NCBI GenBank assembly: GCA_001557505.1
Contig: LSAX01000011.1
Coordinates: forward strand, 2,170,001-2,234,000
Direction: 5' to 3'
Length of the DNA: 64,000 nt
DNA from: Reticulascus tulasneorum
Lineage: Eukaryota > Ascomycota > Sordariomycetes > Glomerellales > Reticulascaceae
Each line of letters starts with the position of its first letter. The stretch's first letter is position 1. The position numbers and the translations under genes were made by a program. Below are positions 34,286-45,744 of the stretch, piece by piece. The notes under the pieces are model-generated. The model was not told where the DNA came from and did no database searches. It was given only the letters and a program-made list of their open reading frames with translations.

Positions 34286-36576
34286 ATGGCACAAAGCACT
34301 ACCAGAGGCAATGAGGCCACGCCTCTGTTAGGCGACCGCCTGAACAGTTCCGAATCAATCCGCTCTATCACTGACGCGCCCACGTCCCCTTCTATTATCT
34401 CAATCTCAAAAGCTGAGCTTGCGGGGCATGGTCACGTCGGCGAGCGGCTCCCGTATAACGACTATACTACGATCGACTGGCTCCGGGATTTGACCAAGGA
34501 CTTGGGTCGTTCTCGTGAATTACAAACTAAGCCAGGAATTCGAGGTGTGGCCCTGCGATTGTTCGACAAGTGCCAAGGCTGGCTGGCTGCGAGTATCATC
34601 GGCGCATTGACGGCCCTCGTCGCATTTGCAGTGGACGTGAGTGTGGCCACAGTCAGTGACTGGAAGGCAGGATACTGCACAACGAACCTGTTCTTAGACC
34701 GAAGCAGATGTTGCGTTGCGGATGCAACAGAAAGCTGCGGCAACTGGAGGCCATGGGCGACATCATTTGCCGCCAGTTACGCATTGTACGTTGCAATCGC
34801 TGCGATTTTCGGCGCCATTGCCGGAAATGTCACAATGACTACCAAGGCCAGTTTGCCTGCAGTCGGTGGAGGATCAGACGATGTAGTGACAGGAACAACA
34901 ACTGGAAAGACCATGTACATGGCTGCTGGAAGCGGAATTCCCGAGATCAAGACCATCTTGTCCGGATTCGTCATTCCTCACTTCCTGGACTTCAAAGTCA
35001 TGGTTGTGAAGGCAGTGGGGGCCACATTCGCCGTGTCCACAGGCATGTGTCTTGGGAAAGAAGGACCGTTTGTTCACATATCGACCTGCGTCGGATACCT
35101 CGTCGCAAACCTGTTTCCAAAGTACCGAGACAACCCAAGGAAAATGCGAGAGATGCTCAGCGTTGCATGCTCCGCAGGCCTATCGGTTGCGTTTGGGGCA
35201 CCAATAGGAGGTGTTCTTTTCAGCTATGAGGTACGATATGCTCAAACTCGTATTTTGAACAAACCCTGACTAGGTTTTACATACAGGAGATTAGCACGTA
35301 CTTCCCACGCCGGGTGCTATGGAGAGCATTCCTTTGCTCACTCGTCGCTGCAGTGGCTTTGAAAGCTCTGAACCCGACCGGGACAGGAAAGTTGGTCCTT
35401 TTTGAGACGAATTACGGCGTCGATTATGAACCCGTGCACTACGTCGCCTTTGTTTTTCTCGGCGTCTGCGGCGGGCTGTTCGGCGGTATCTTCTGCCAGG
35501 CGAATTTCTTTTGGTCGAAGCATTTCCGCAAGTATATTATCGTCAAAGAACATCCTGTCTTCGAACTCTGTCTGGTGGTTCTTGTGACAGCCTTACTTCA
35601 GTTCCCAAATCTCTTAATTCGGGATACTGGGGACATCGTATTGTCAAAGCTGCTGGTCGACTGCCGGGTGCCTGAAGGTTCATGGATCTGTGAGCAGGAG
35701 GCTCAGGCCGATCAATCAGCCTACCGTCTCTGGCTAGCAGAGGGGACCCTCATCAAGCTCTTGCTCACAATCATTACTTTTGGCTGCAAGGTACCTTCTG
35801 GCATTATAATTCCGGCTCTGGACAGTGGCGCACTCTTTGGCCGTCTGATCGGGCAAGTGATACCAGGAATATCACCTGGTATATTTGCAATGGTCGGCGC
35901 GGCAGCTTTCCTCGCGGGCGTCAGCCGCATGACCGTCAGTCTTGCCGTTATCATGTTCGAGCTGACGGGAGAGGTCACGTACACGCCACCATTCATGTGT
36001 GCCATCCTCACTGCCAAGTGGGTCGCAGACGCTATCTCGTTGGAGTCTGTCTATGACCTTTCACAGCATCTCCTCGGGCATCCGTTCCTCGATTCGGACC
36101 ACGTCCATGGTCTGCTTCGCAATCAGCAGTCGACTGTGGAGGAGCTTATACCGCCAAGTCAGACCATGGAAGAGATCACGTTATTCACAGGAAGCCAATA
36201 CCGAGTCAGTAGAGACACAATGGAGGGAAAACTACGCCAGCTGAAGGCCCGCGGCCTGATGGATGCCGGCCTGGTGTTGGTTAACGAGACCGGACTGTGT
36301 CATGGATATCTCCCCGAAGCCGAACTTGAGTATGCACTGGAACTTCACCGGGATGCCGGGGAGATGAGCCTACGAGATGGCATCCTCGCTGAACTCGTGG
36401 ACCACTCGCCACTGATATTGAACTCGGACGCTCCGATTGAATATGCGGTGGAGATGTTTGGGAAGCTAGGCCTCAGATACTTGATTGTGGTTGAGACGGA
36501 AACGTCAAGAGTTCTCGGGGTGGTCATCAAGAAGAGGTTACTTGACTACGTGGAAAGGCTAAAATCTCGGAGCTAA
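34286..36576 (+). CDS. ClC-family chloride channel/transporter with CBS domains
   Basis: Two exons, 34286-35230 and 35287-36576 (2235 nt, 744 residues); intron GTACGA...ATACAG. The first in-frame ATG is 34286 (MAQSTTRGNEATPLLGD); the frame upstream starts only with GTG. Selectivity-filter motifs are GSGIPEIKT (about residue 216), GKEGPFVHIS (about 257, with the gating Glu of Cl-/H+ exchangers) and KVPSGIIIPALDSGALFG. Roughly ten to eleven hydrophobic segments are followed by a CBS pair in the last about 170 residues (ELIPPSQTMEEI, HSPLILNSDAPIEYAV, LRYLIVVETETSRVLGVVIK). Similar fungal proteins act in Golgi/endosome or vacuole acidification (Gef1-like) or plasma membrane. The location here is open, and antiport is inferred from the Glu. 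Confidence 0.95.
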
Positions 36577-38915
36577 GTTAATTGTGCGCAAAATGAGCAC
36601 CAGATCGGGCTCTTACAGCGACCCGATGAACCCGATGGAACGAGGCAAACAAGCACGACCCAGAAAACTGAGGATATTACAGAGACCATGTGAAGGCCAG
36701 CCAAAAATAGGAAGGCATTCCAACTAGATCTTACAATAGAAACGATGAAAGATAAGGACGATTTATCAGCAGTCGACGTGATGATCTTTCAGCCCCAAGA
36801 GTGATAATTTGCAGGTGAGGGAAGCATAGAAAGTCTCTCATGAGTGCAGCCAGGTTAAACATCCACGACTCACCGAGGACGCACATGCATTCTTGCAGCA
36901 ATGCAACGCTGGAAGTCGTATCATGAGAACCCAGGAATCAGAAACTTGGAAATATCGAGGAGAACCATCATTCGTTAGGCAATACTGGGTCGGAGGGAGA
37001 GCCGGTTTCCGAAGATGCACACAACGCAATATCGAGAAGGTCATTACTATGATGGAATTATTTTTGGAACATCGGAGGGCTGCTCTGGGCCCGACCAGCA
37101 GTCTGGTCTCTCTCGCGAACAGACCCGCTCGTCGGCAGCTCGCCTCTTCTTGCTCTTGTGCCTTACAGCAGCATGTAAGTAGACAGATGGTGCAGGCGTT
37201 CTAGCCAATGTTGTGTCTGGATTCTAATACAAGCAAGCTCTGGCGGCGTATTCCGTCTCACATTGAGGGAGTAGGGCTGCCTGATGAGTAAAAGCAATAG
37301 ATCCCGGGATATGCCTGGAAGATGGTGTCGGCTTTGCAGGCCAAAGTGCCGCGCGTAAACATGCTGCACCCGCCATCTGCGAGCGAGACCCGGCCAATGG
37401 GAAGGTTTCCGACCGGAGCTGTTGGTATTTTGGGCGAAGATGAGATGATAAGGAAAAGACAGACGCCAATTAGGCGCGAGTATACCAACGCTGCATGTGT
37501 GCCGGTTGAACCTCTCTGGTGGTAGATGTCTTCATAGGGGATATCGGACGCGGGCTTGACGGGCACTGATAGGATGACCGGTAGTATTTGGTGTTGTACA
37601 ACAGCCTTGCCCACCACATACTTATCTGTCCCGGTACATAACAGGCAGCGACAGAGGAAGGCAAATGCGTAGGTATGGTACATCAGCACACAGATTTATT
37701 AGTATCTCGCAACTTGGCACCTTAAAAAGTCTTGTATCCATACTTAGGTACGGGCTAGCTGGGGTCCAGGGCAAGCAAGGTAGGTAAGAATTAAAAGTCC
37801 GTGCCGTGTTCTCGGTGTGGTGGGGCGGGACCAATCAGCCTGGCCGACGTAGCACCAAGTGGAGAAATTAACCCCAAAATAGCAAAACCATTTTGCCCCA
37901 AATGCCCGCCATTTATCCCACTCCACCCCACGAAACGAAACCCGCCACCCCAAAAGAAGCGGGTTGTCCCATTCCTTCCAGCAATTCGTCATGAAAGATG
38001 ACCGAGTATACGGAGGGTGCAGCAACGGTGAATTTACATACCTTACGGACTACAGTACTTCGTAGCCTGCTGATTACCTACCTACCTAGCTTCCCACGTG
38101 GTATCCACGATAGTACTACTTTCGAAGCATGGGTCGCGCTGTTTCCAAGAATAAACAAGTTTACGAATAGGCGCCCTGGAAATGTTTCATCGTTTCCATT
38201 CTTTGTCCAGTGCCCATGGCCATCTCATTTCGTACCTGCCCGACTAGACTAGGTAGTAGGGTTACTCATAGCCAGTATTAGTCATTATTGGGCTACAGGG
38301 AACGATTGAATCCAAAGATCAGTTGCGGGCATCTCAAAATCCATCTCCCCCTTCCCCCCATTTATCGCGCTTCCAACAACCCCAGGATGCGAGCTTCTTC
38401 TTTGCAAGGCCAAGCTCATCATGGCGGTTAATTGATGAGAGCAACTGCAATACCGAGCTTGGGTAGATTGACAATTAGGAAAAGCCAGATTAACTTTGCG
38501 GGAGGACCCCATGTGGTTGCTTGGTGTGCCTCTTACAGAGATCCATGATCCCCGAACCCGATTGGGCTGCCATAATTGCAGGCGCAGGTCCCCGCGCCTT
38601 CTCCCGCAGCACCTCAGTCATGCCAATGCTCCCACCCAATTTAATGATTACCTAATGCCAGTACAACTCGCAAGGTTGCTATGTTAAGGTAGGTAGGTTG
38701 CTGGCCTGGCGGGGCCTCCACTGTAAGGTAGGTAGTGAAATCATCTGGAGATGCTGAAGCGAGCCACTGTAGCGTGCTGCGGCCCACCGTGAACTGCCCT
38801 GTATTTCCCCCGGAACGCTTCGAGCCGCGCATGGCACCTAGGTAGTATTCTGAATTAGCTCTGCGAATGAGGCTGAGCATGGGCTAGATCTAGCGGAGTT
38901 CTTTTTTGGTCGGAC
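36577..38915. other. Long spacer (2.3 kb), no gene recognised
   Basis: The minus-strand frame 37258-37689 has a hydrophobic stretch but no recognisable family. GTAAGGTAGGTAGG-type motifs occur at 38070-38095, 38681-38700 and 38720-38735, and a TACTTCGTA motif at about 38055. Confidence 0.45.
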
Positions 38916-39122
38916 ATGAAACTCACCAGTTCGGTCAAGCTTTTTGCCCTTCCACTAGCTACGTTTACATCGCTGGCGTCGTCTTCCCCCCAGTTCTATA
39001 CCGGCTTTCCTTTCCCCGACTTTGCGCCAACTTGGAAGGCTGTTATTAATGGCAGTCTCCTCGACGGTCAACAGCCAATCAAGGATTTGACTGCCAATAA
39101 TAACCAAGCAGTAACTACATAA
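38916..39122 (+). CDS. Small putative secreted protein
   Basis: 68 residues, ATG at 38916 (CGGACATGAA). Begins with a credible signal peptide (MKLTSSVKLFALPLATFTSLASS), then a short mature part with aromatic and Pro residues (PQFYTGFPFPDFAPTWK) and an NGS glycosylation sequon. No cysteines. Not recognised. It may be a complete small secreted peptide or the first exon of a lost gene; the following DNA shows no continuing exon. The signal-peptide look is the only support. Confidence 0.4.
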   Translation: MKLTSSVKLFALPLATFTSLASSSPQFYTGFPFPDFAPTWKAVINGSLLDGQQPIKDLTANNNQAVTT

Positions 39123-40452
39123 CAACCCCTGCGATGACCGAGAACACTGTCTTGCGCTTGTCGACGACTGTTCGTGCAACCCATATCCCAGGCATGGTGA
39201 AGCTCTGGTCTGGTGGTCATGATGCGGCCCCCTCCGTCCTCGCTAAGTCTTTCAGCCTTGACCGTTTTGTCGCTCGTCATCGTCCGATTGACTATGTAAT
39301 TATGTACTAACGTAATCTACCCTGTGCCGTAGATCATATTCCGCCAATTAACTTCCCGCCTCCCCAAAATAAGCATCAACATGGGTCTATGCCCATGCCC
39401 CATGCACTCCCTGCTTGTATCTTTGTCTGCCTCCACACTTTGTGCTCTTCTTATCAGCCTCTCATCATGCACATGTATTGACCGTAGCAAAGTTGCATCT
39501 CATCTAGCTACGGGGCCTTCCCATATACCGTCAACTGCATACCTATACCCGTACCCGTGTTCTGACCACTCTTGGTAGGCCTCTGCCTTGCAGCTGTACC
39601 TAAGAACTTGATGTCAGCTCTGCCGTTCGGGTGCTTCTCTTATTGTCACACTCGCATGTGCAAACATGTGGCTTCTTCCTCTTTACGGCGTGAGCATCTC
39701 TATTTACAGATGTCGGGCCGGGCTCCTTCAAGAGATGAGCAGTTCGGCGAGCAACGCTTGTATCTTCCACAGGCGAAATGTGTTCGTGCTCCTCGTGGCT
39801 GCCATGGACGGTCGTTCCATGATACTATTGGCCATCTAGATCTGAGTGACTACTCCCAGGATTCCTCGAGAATCTCAAATGCGCTAAGCCGCTTCCAGAT
39901 GCTTTACAATATAGAACATGGCCCATGATATTCTATTTTTTGCTCATTACCCGTTCTTGCTCTTGATACGAGGGAAGCCATCCTCGCCTTCACTTGGAAG
40001 CTCTTCCCGCCGCTGATATGAATATCTATAAGACATCAGCCTGTTCCTCAGTTGCCTTCCTCTCTTCCCACAGAGTCTCTATCCACATCGCGAACCTCTT
40101 CCTTGATTTCCTTGATCGTTTCCTTTGCTCTTTCTCTCTTTCTCTCTTCCTCAAGTTCTCCTCTATAGACCCTAGATTCCTGTGTTCTGCCTCTAGACTT
40201 GCCTGGCGACATTTCTCTTCCGGTCCATCTATTCATTACTCGACTTCACTTCTACTTCATCTTATTATCTTTGTCCTCTCTGCCTTTTCTCTTTTCTCTC
40301 TTCCCTTACTCATGTCGTGAGACGTCCTATTGCGAGGCAACTTGTCATCTTAGGTTAGTATCATTGATACAACATCCAAGTCGCTGATGCTAACTGCTTT
40401 AGACCATCCTCTTTTTCAACCTCATCCTGATTGCAAGCATTTCAGTACCACA
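39123..40452. other. tmpA upstream region
   Basis: No recognised gene; the frame 39572-39928 is not family-like. From 40055 to 40310 the plus strand is strongly CT-rich, a typical fungal leader. GTTAGTATC...GCTAAC...TTTAG (about 40354-40402) looks like an intron in the 5' leader that would remove the in-frame ATG at 40387. Confidence 0.5.
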
Positions 40453-42246
40453 ATGAACTCGGAAACCATCATGCCTGCGGCACCAGTCCCCGTCATGGAA
40501 GACATCTCGGATTCCGAATGTTCGGATTGCGAAACCATCTCATCTCCCCCTCTGGCTCGGCCACTCAGAGCATTCTTTCCCGCGGGAAAAGGACCCGATG
40601 GAGCTGAGCTCTACTCCATTCGCGTGCTAGAGGCTGTTGGATATTCAAGTCAAAACTCATCCACGTCTACCCTCGTTGGCGATGTCTATTATCAGGTCAA
40701 GCAAACACCAGCGGTTCCGAGCCGTCATCCGCTGAGAAACAACGACCTTCCACTCCCACCAAAGAAAGGGTCCAGGTTTACACGATACCTCCGATGGAAC
40801 TTCTTTTCAGTATACAGGAGAGTTTTCACCCTGGCCTTCATCGGCAATATCGTCGCACTCGCATTCGTTGCTGCTCAATCAATCTTGGGTGGGCCGCGAT
40901 TGACATACCAGACTTGCGCCACAGGCGTTTCCGCAAATCTCTTGGCTGCCATGGTTATTCGGAACGAGCATATCGTAAATGCCATGTTCCGGGTCATTAC
41001 AATGCTTCCCACCAAAGCACCTCTTTCTCTCAGGCGGCTCTTCGCCAAGATCTACTCATACGGTGGCATCCACAGTGGCTGTGGTGTTGCTGCCTTTGGC
41101 TGGTACATTGCATTTCTTGTTATCTTGACGGGCGATCTGAAGTCGCCAAACGCTCTTCGAGGCTACATTCTTCTCGATAGCTATGTTATTTGCTTCCTTT
41201 TGGGTCTTATCATTGCGTTTGCTCATCCTCGCCTCCGCGCCATGATTCACAACTGGTTTGAAGGCACGCATCGGTTCCTCGGATGGTCCATCATCGTCCT
41301 TTTCTGGGCTCAGACCCTTATGCTTGCAGTCGACGCTGCGGAGTCGAATAAGATCCCCATTTCCATGGCGGTGGTACTAAGCCCATCCTTCTGGATGTTG
41401 ATCATAATCACGTTGCTGGTTATATACCCATGGACGCGTCTGCGGCTTCGAGATGTGGAGGCCGAACCAATGTCTGAACATGTCATCAAGCTCAATTTCA
41501 ATTACGCTGATGTACAGTATGGGCAAGCGATCCGCCTCTCCGACGCGCCTCTCAGGGAGACGCACGCTTTCGCAGTCATCCCAAATCCCAAGTCGCAGCT
41601 GAAGATTACTGGTCAGGATTCGCACTCATCAACATCGCGGTCTTCACCTTCAAACTCGGACATTGTTGAGAACGAAAAGAAAGGACTCTCCAACGTTGGC
41701 AAGAAGGGATTCTCGGTGCTCGTTTCCAACGCTGGGGACTGGACGAACAAGATCATCCATAACCCACCCAAGAAGATTTGGACGAGAGGTGTTCCGCAGT
41801 ACGGTGTTCTCCGGGTAGCTGGTTTATTCGAACCTTGCATAGTCATTGCTACAGGTTCAGGTATTGGGCCATGCCTCAGCTTGTTCGTTCAACGGCCCGA
41901 TCATCCTGTTCGAATCATATGGTCTGCGCAATCCCCGGCTGAAACTTATGGCCAAGAAGTCATCGACACAATACTCAACGCCGATCCAAGAGCTGTTATC
42001 ATTGACACCAAGAAGACTGGACGACCAGATCTTGTTGCCATAGCCTACCGGATTTGGGAGAGCAGCAGATGGGAAGGACCACGTGATTTTGTGCTTGGAC
42101 GAGCCAAGGGACTTCCTACAGCACGAAAACCCACAGGGCAGTGCGAGGCTGTGGTAATCATTTCGAACCAGAAGGTGACGAAGAAAGTCGTCTACGGGCT
42201 GGAAACTAGAGGCATCCCTGCATACGGTGCCATTTTCGACTCTTGA
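40453..42246 (+). CDS. tmpA: TmpA-type transmembrane oxidoreductase
   Basis: Single coding exon, 597 residues from the ATG at 40453 (CCACAATGAACTC). The in-frame ATG at 40387 probably lies in a leader intron. An acidic N-terminus (EDISDSECSDCETISS) precedes about seven membrane segments between residues about 135 and 335 (VFTLAFIGNIVALAFVAAQS, YVICFLLGLIIAFAHPRL, SMAVVLSPSFWMLIIITLLV). A cytosolic FAD/NAD(P)-type region follows, with CIVIATGSGIGPCLSLFVQR as nucleotide loop and a C-terminus DFVLGRAKGLPTARKPTGQ. This layout matches the fungal TmpA family, described in Aspergillus nidulans as a plasma-membrane flavoprotein affecting asexual sporulation. It is related to the C-terminal part of some adenylate-forming reductases. 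Substrate unknown. Confidence 0.85.
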   Translation: MNSETIMPAAPVPVMEDISDSECSDCETISSPPLARPLRAFFPAGKGPDGAELYSIRVLEAVGYSSQNSSTSTLVGDVYYQVKQTPAVPSRHPLRNNDLPLPPKKGSRFTRYLRWNFFSVYRRVFTLAFIGNIVALAFVAAQSILGGPRLTYQTCATGVSANLLAAMVIRNEHIVNAMFRVITMLPTKAPLSLRRLFAKIYSYGGIHSGCGVAAFGWYIAFLVILTGDLKSPNALRGYILLDSYVICFLLGLIIAFAHPRLRAMIHNWFEGTHRFLGWSIIVLFWAQTLMLAVDAAESNKIPISMAVVLSPSFWMLIIITLLVIYPWTRLRLRDVEAEPMSEHVIKLNFNYADVQYGQAIRLSDAPLRETHAFAVIPNPKSQLKITGQDSHSSTSRSSPSNSDIVENEKKGLSNVGKKGFSVLVSNAGDWTNKIIHNPPKKIWTRGVPQYGVLRVAGLFEPCIVIATGSGIGPCLSLFVQRPDHPVRIIWSAQSPAETYGQEVIDTILNADPRAVIIDTKKTGRPDLVAIAYRIWESSRWEGPRDFVLGRAKGLPTARKPTGQCEAVVIISNQKVTKKVVYGLETRGIPAYGAIFDS

Positions 42247-42624
42247 TGATGGGATGCGCCTCGGCGTAGTTATGAACCTTGGGATGATACCAGCGTGGAG
42301 TTTAGGATATTTCGGCCCATTACCCAGTGATTTTATGCACTGTTTTTCTTTTTCTCTGCGGACTTTTTTGAGGGATTATCAGACGGAGAGGTGGATTTTG
42401 ATAAGGTATTGGTAATGTAACTAGACTTTCGCTTCTCGCGTTCAAGTAGCACTTCTCTGCTGCATGGCGTTTACTTTTTCTTTCTGCCTTAAGCCAAACA
42501 GAATGCCATCACTCCAATTTCTTATACGCAATAATTTCTCCAGACTTGCCTTTCTTCAACAGGTGAGCCCGAAGAATCTGGCTGGAAGCCGGCGGGATCA
42601 TGGAGTCCAGTCCCAACCATATAT
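42247..42624. other. Spacer between convergent tmpA and AA9 genes
   Basis: 378 nt of 3' flanks; T-rich stretch at 42330-42375. No gene. Confidence 0.5.
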
Positions 42625-43723
42625 TCAACAGCTGAAGACGGCCGGCCCTGGAACAGTGTAAACTTGTGCTAGTCCTTGTGTCAGCAATGATTTGAGGGGT
42701 GTTTCCCGATCTGAATACTCACCCTTATAGGCATCATATACCACTCCTGGGTCTGTGGACTTGTAGGCTCCAGGGAAGCTAACTAGACTGGTTGGGTTTC
42801 TGGTGCCGGATCCTGTTATTTGCAGCTGGTGGCATCCCGGATAGAACTGGGCCCCGGGATATGCCCAAGCTGCATGGAGAGCGATAATTTCGTGACGCAC
42901 AAGATAAAATCCGGGCTTCAGGCACGAAGGGATGGTGTACTGATAGCCAGAATTCCCTGGGGCCATGAGAGCCGTCTGGGTTCAATTCAGTTAGCTAAGA
43001 TGTCTGAAGGCGAAAGATACTATATACTGACATCTGCCCACGTGTTGGAGGTGCCGTCTCGACCAGATTCCTTGACCTTAAACCACACAGCTCTAAGTTT
43101 TACACGAAGTCAGTTATATGTAATCGTTCGAAGTGTTTTGAGCATCTTCACTCACGATGACCCTGGCAACCAGCTGTTGCACCCCGTATCTGGACAACGA
43201 GCCATGTAAGTTACCGTCGGCCCCACGTGGGATTCTGGCCACAAAGTCCAGCGAAGCGTGACTGCAGATCCAGCGGCAGCTGATGCATGGAGAGCCGCTG
43301 GCTTGGAACCGGAGATTCCGCCCGCTGAGTACCCACCACACTGTACATCGATAGAGGTCACGTTCTCGACGGGACCGTTTCCTTGGACTTCTCTGGAGAT
43401 TCTCTGAGGCTATAGTAGAGGCTATCAGTAAAGAAGGAGCGCAAGTCGCACCATAAGTTTACATACCGGCGTTGGGTAATATGGGTCAGAGTACGGCTAA
43501 CTTGGTGTAAGTGAACCAGCTATGCCACTCTTGCGATGTATTCAAGTCGTAAGTGCCTGGTATAAGCTTACCTGATAAAACTGTAGGTATGTTAGAGTGA
43601 TTGGATATGCTTCAAGGCCTTGCTGCGAACCTGATAGTTTACTCCATTGATCGTCGCGTTATCCACATACCCATGTGAGGCAACCCCAACGGCAAAGCAT
43701 AACAGAGGTGCCAAGAACATCAT
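42625..43723 (-). CDS. Lytic polysaccharide monooxygenase, AA9 family (former GH61)
   Basis: Seven exons: 43723-43631, 43580-43572 (9 nt), 43496-43467 (30 nt), 43409-43156, 43092-43032, 42975-42723 and 42662-42625 (738 nt, 245 residues); every intron GT-AG. Signal peptide [16 protein letters not shown], then His 17 as the mature N-terminal copper ligand ([11 protein letters not shown]). The second copper His is in [13 protein letters not shown] (about 105). Axial Tyr and partners lie in [11 protein letters not shown] and [17 protein letters not shown] (His 183, Gln 192, Tyr 194). SIDVQCGG and GNGPV are family landmarks. No CBM1 tail. The enzyme oxidatively cleaves cellulose or hemicellulose outside the cell; C1/C4 preference cannot be read. 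The microexon FYQ and the ten-codon exon [10 protein letters not shown] are needed to join NGVNYQ to PQRISR. Confidence 0.93.
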
Positions 43724-45350
43724 GTTAACGAGTTCGAGTCGAGAAGGTGTTTATAACTCAAATTGAAAGTCTCTGTGCCGAAGAGCTGGACGGGGCTCCT
43801 CGACTATTAGTATGTCGATTCCATCACTCAGCATTCAGAAGTGGATGAGAATGAATACATAGTAGCCCATTCTCCCCTCTGAATCAGTCTGCCACCATTC
43901 TCACCTTGTGGACTCTAGCCTAGCTATATTAGTACCACGGAGCAAAGGATCGCGAAATGATCTCAGATTCCACCACACATCCCCTTGAATTGGGAGCACA
44001 GTGGTATGTACGGCTCTTGGCACTACTACCTGAGTTTCAGGTATACCCTGACCAGACATAGTCACATTTCAACTTTAATAGGCAATCCAAGTTCATTTAA
44101 TCTCAAGCCAACATGGTGGTTGAGTGGACAATGAATGAGCAGAAGGATCCAGGTAGTCAGAAATATGGGGGTTTGGAGATTCCACCAATGAACCCTGGAG
44201 CATTCCGAAACCGAGCTCCGGGGCCGATCCATCAATGAGCATTATTCCGGGATTTGACGTTTCGATTCTTGATCCGTATCTGAGCAGGTCCCACGGAATT
44301 GACTACGCAATGGACTTCAAAATCGCTGAGCAGACATGGCCCTGGACAATCTTGTATTGGGGCCGTTATATGCTCGTTCGAGGCTGTGAAACATGAATGA
44401 GTCAGGCCAACAAATGCTTATGACAGAGTAAGGACTAGCGGTCCTAATAACCTTGTCATGATGAATGTTGATGTTAACGTTGATATGAAGCTGCAACTGT
44501 AGAGGACACCAGGCTGGATCCCGCCTGATACCAATACCGAGCGTCCCAGGTTGAATTCGCTTGAGTTAAGGTTAGCATTAACGGGACGAACGTCCTTCAA
44601 TGTTATCATCGCGAGTTCCAGTCCTTGAAGACGGGCTCATCGCATTGGCACCCACAGTGTTGAAACCCTACCACTCTTGCCACATTTTTAACGGCGATAC
44701 GGTCTATCGAAGAAGCTTGTAAACTTTTTATCAGGGTCAGCTCCAGAAGCGCAAGACCGGGATGGTTCATAGTGATCGAATGGGAGAGTATGTTGGGGTA
44801 TATCACAACACAGCTCACGGAATGGTAGCCAACCTTACCAGAACGTTTATATGGTGTCATGCCCGAGTGCCGATTGTAGCTTGCCTTATTTACCCCGGAG
44901 CTAAGAAACATAAATAAAAACACAAGAAGAAACTTACAGATCTTAGAGAGCACACTTGCTGCTGAAGAGATTCCTAACACCGTTCGCCAGGTATTGGAAA
45001 TCTGTGGTGTAAGGACGTCTGTGCGCCAGCGAGTGTCAATTTGCTCTTGGAGGCGTTTGCAAGATGCCCTCATGCTTATTGCTTGTGCAGATTGACAGAT
45101 ATCACGGATTACCTTCATATATGTAGATGAGCTTTGCCTATATCAGCGTCGAGCATGCATGCAAAATGGCATTGGAAGTGGGAAGATTTCGTGGTGCTAG
45201 GTAAGGTACCTTAATTCATAAAAAATATGCAGGTGCCTGGAATTCCAGGCACCAATTCTGGGTCCACAAGGAAGCTAAGCTCGACCACATCGTGTCCGGG
45301 TAACCTCTTGCAACCACAACTCAGCTTCGGGACCCTCAATTCAAATCACC
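43724..45350. other. Spacer with a 22-nt palindrome near its right end
   Basis: AA9 promoter side on the left and NDUFB7 promoter on the right. A minus-strand frame, 44606-45118 (170 codons), contains possible splice sites but is not recognised; see rejected items. Confidence 0.4.
45232..45253. repeat. Perfect 22-nt palindrome upstream of NDUFB7
   Basis: GGTGCCTGGAA followed directly by its exact reverse complement, centred on the EcoRI-like GAATTC about 108 nt before the NDUFB7 ATG. A second perfect palindrome, TAAGGTACCTTA, lies 30 nt upstream (45202-45213). Could be a dimeric factor site or a cruciform-prone element. Confidence 0.85.
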
Positions 45351-45744
45351 ATGGCTGCCGAAGACCCCCCAAGAAGTATGTGCATGCTTCCTTCTTTTTC
45401 TTGAGTCCTCCGTTCACTCTAAGCTGACTATGAAACCAGGAGCTACACGGGAGGAGATGCGAGAGGCAAAGCTTCCGTTGGCGTACCGGGACAGCTGCGC
45501 ACACCTCCTGATTCCCCTCAATCGGTGCCGGGTCGATACCTTTTACCTGCCTTGGAAGTGCTCGGTAAGCCCCTAGCGGTCTTGAAGCCAAATCCCTCAA
45601 TACGAATCTCGGTCACTGATATCTGGCCGGTGCCAACAGGACGAAAGACATAGCTACGAGAAATGCCAATATGAAGAGTTTAAAAAACGGGTTGCAAAGA
45701 TGGACGAGCTGCGAGCAAGCAAGGATGGCGCAAGGACCAATTGA
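45351..45744 (+). CDS. NDUFB7: NADH:ubiquinone oxidoreductase subunit B18 (NDUFB7)
   Basis: Three exons: 45351-45375, 45440-45564 and 45640-45744 (255 nt, 84 residues). Reads MAAEDPPRRATREEMREAKL, PLAYRDSCAHLLIPLNRCRV, DTFYLPWKC then SDERHSYEKCQYEEFKKRV. The twin CX9C pattern (C-x8/9-C ... C-x9-C) is the CHCH fold imported by Mia40 into the intermembrane space, where this subunit joins the distal membrane arm of complex I. Length is shorter than the animal protein but normal for fungi. All splice sites are GT-AG, with the first exon only 25 nt. Confidence 0.93.

Noticed and set aside
37258..37689. 143-codon minus-strand ORF with a hydrophobic segment
   Set aside because: No signal peptide, no family motif, no conserved neighbour. 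Could be a relic but cannot be supported.
39572..39928. 118-codon plus ORF before tmpA
   Set aside because: Not family-like; probably part of the promoter or leader region of tmpA.
44606..45118. 170-codon minus-strand ORF (starts MKVIRDICQSAQAISMRASC)
   Set aside because: First about 60 residues look protein-like, but the rest is irregular, a splice-like GTAAGT...TTAG of about 37 nt breaks it, and no family is recognised. Left unannotated.
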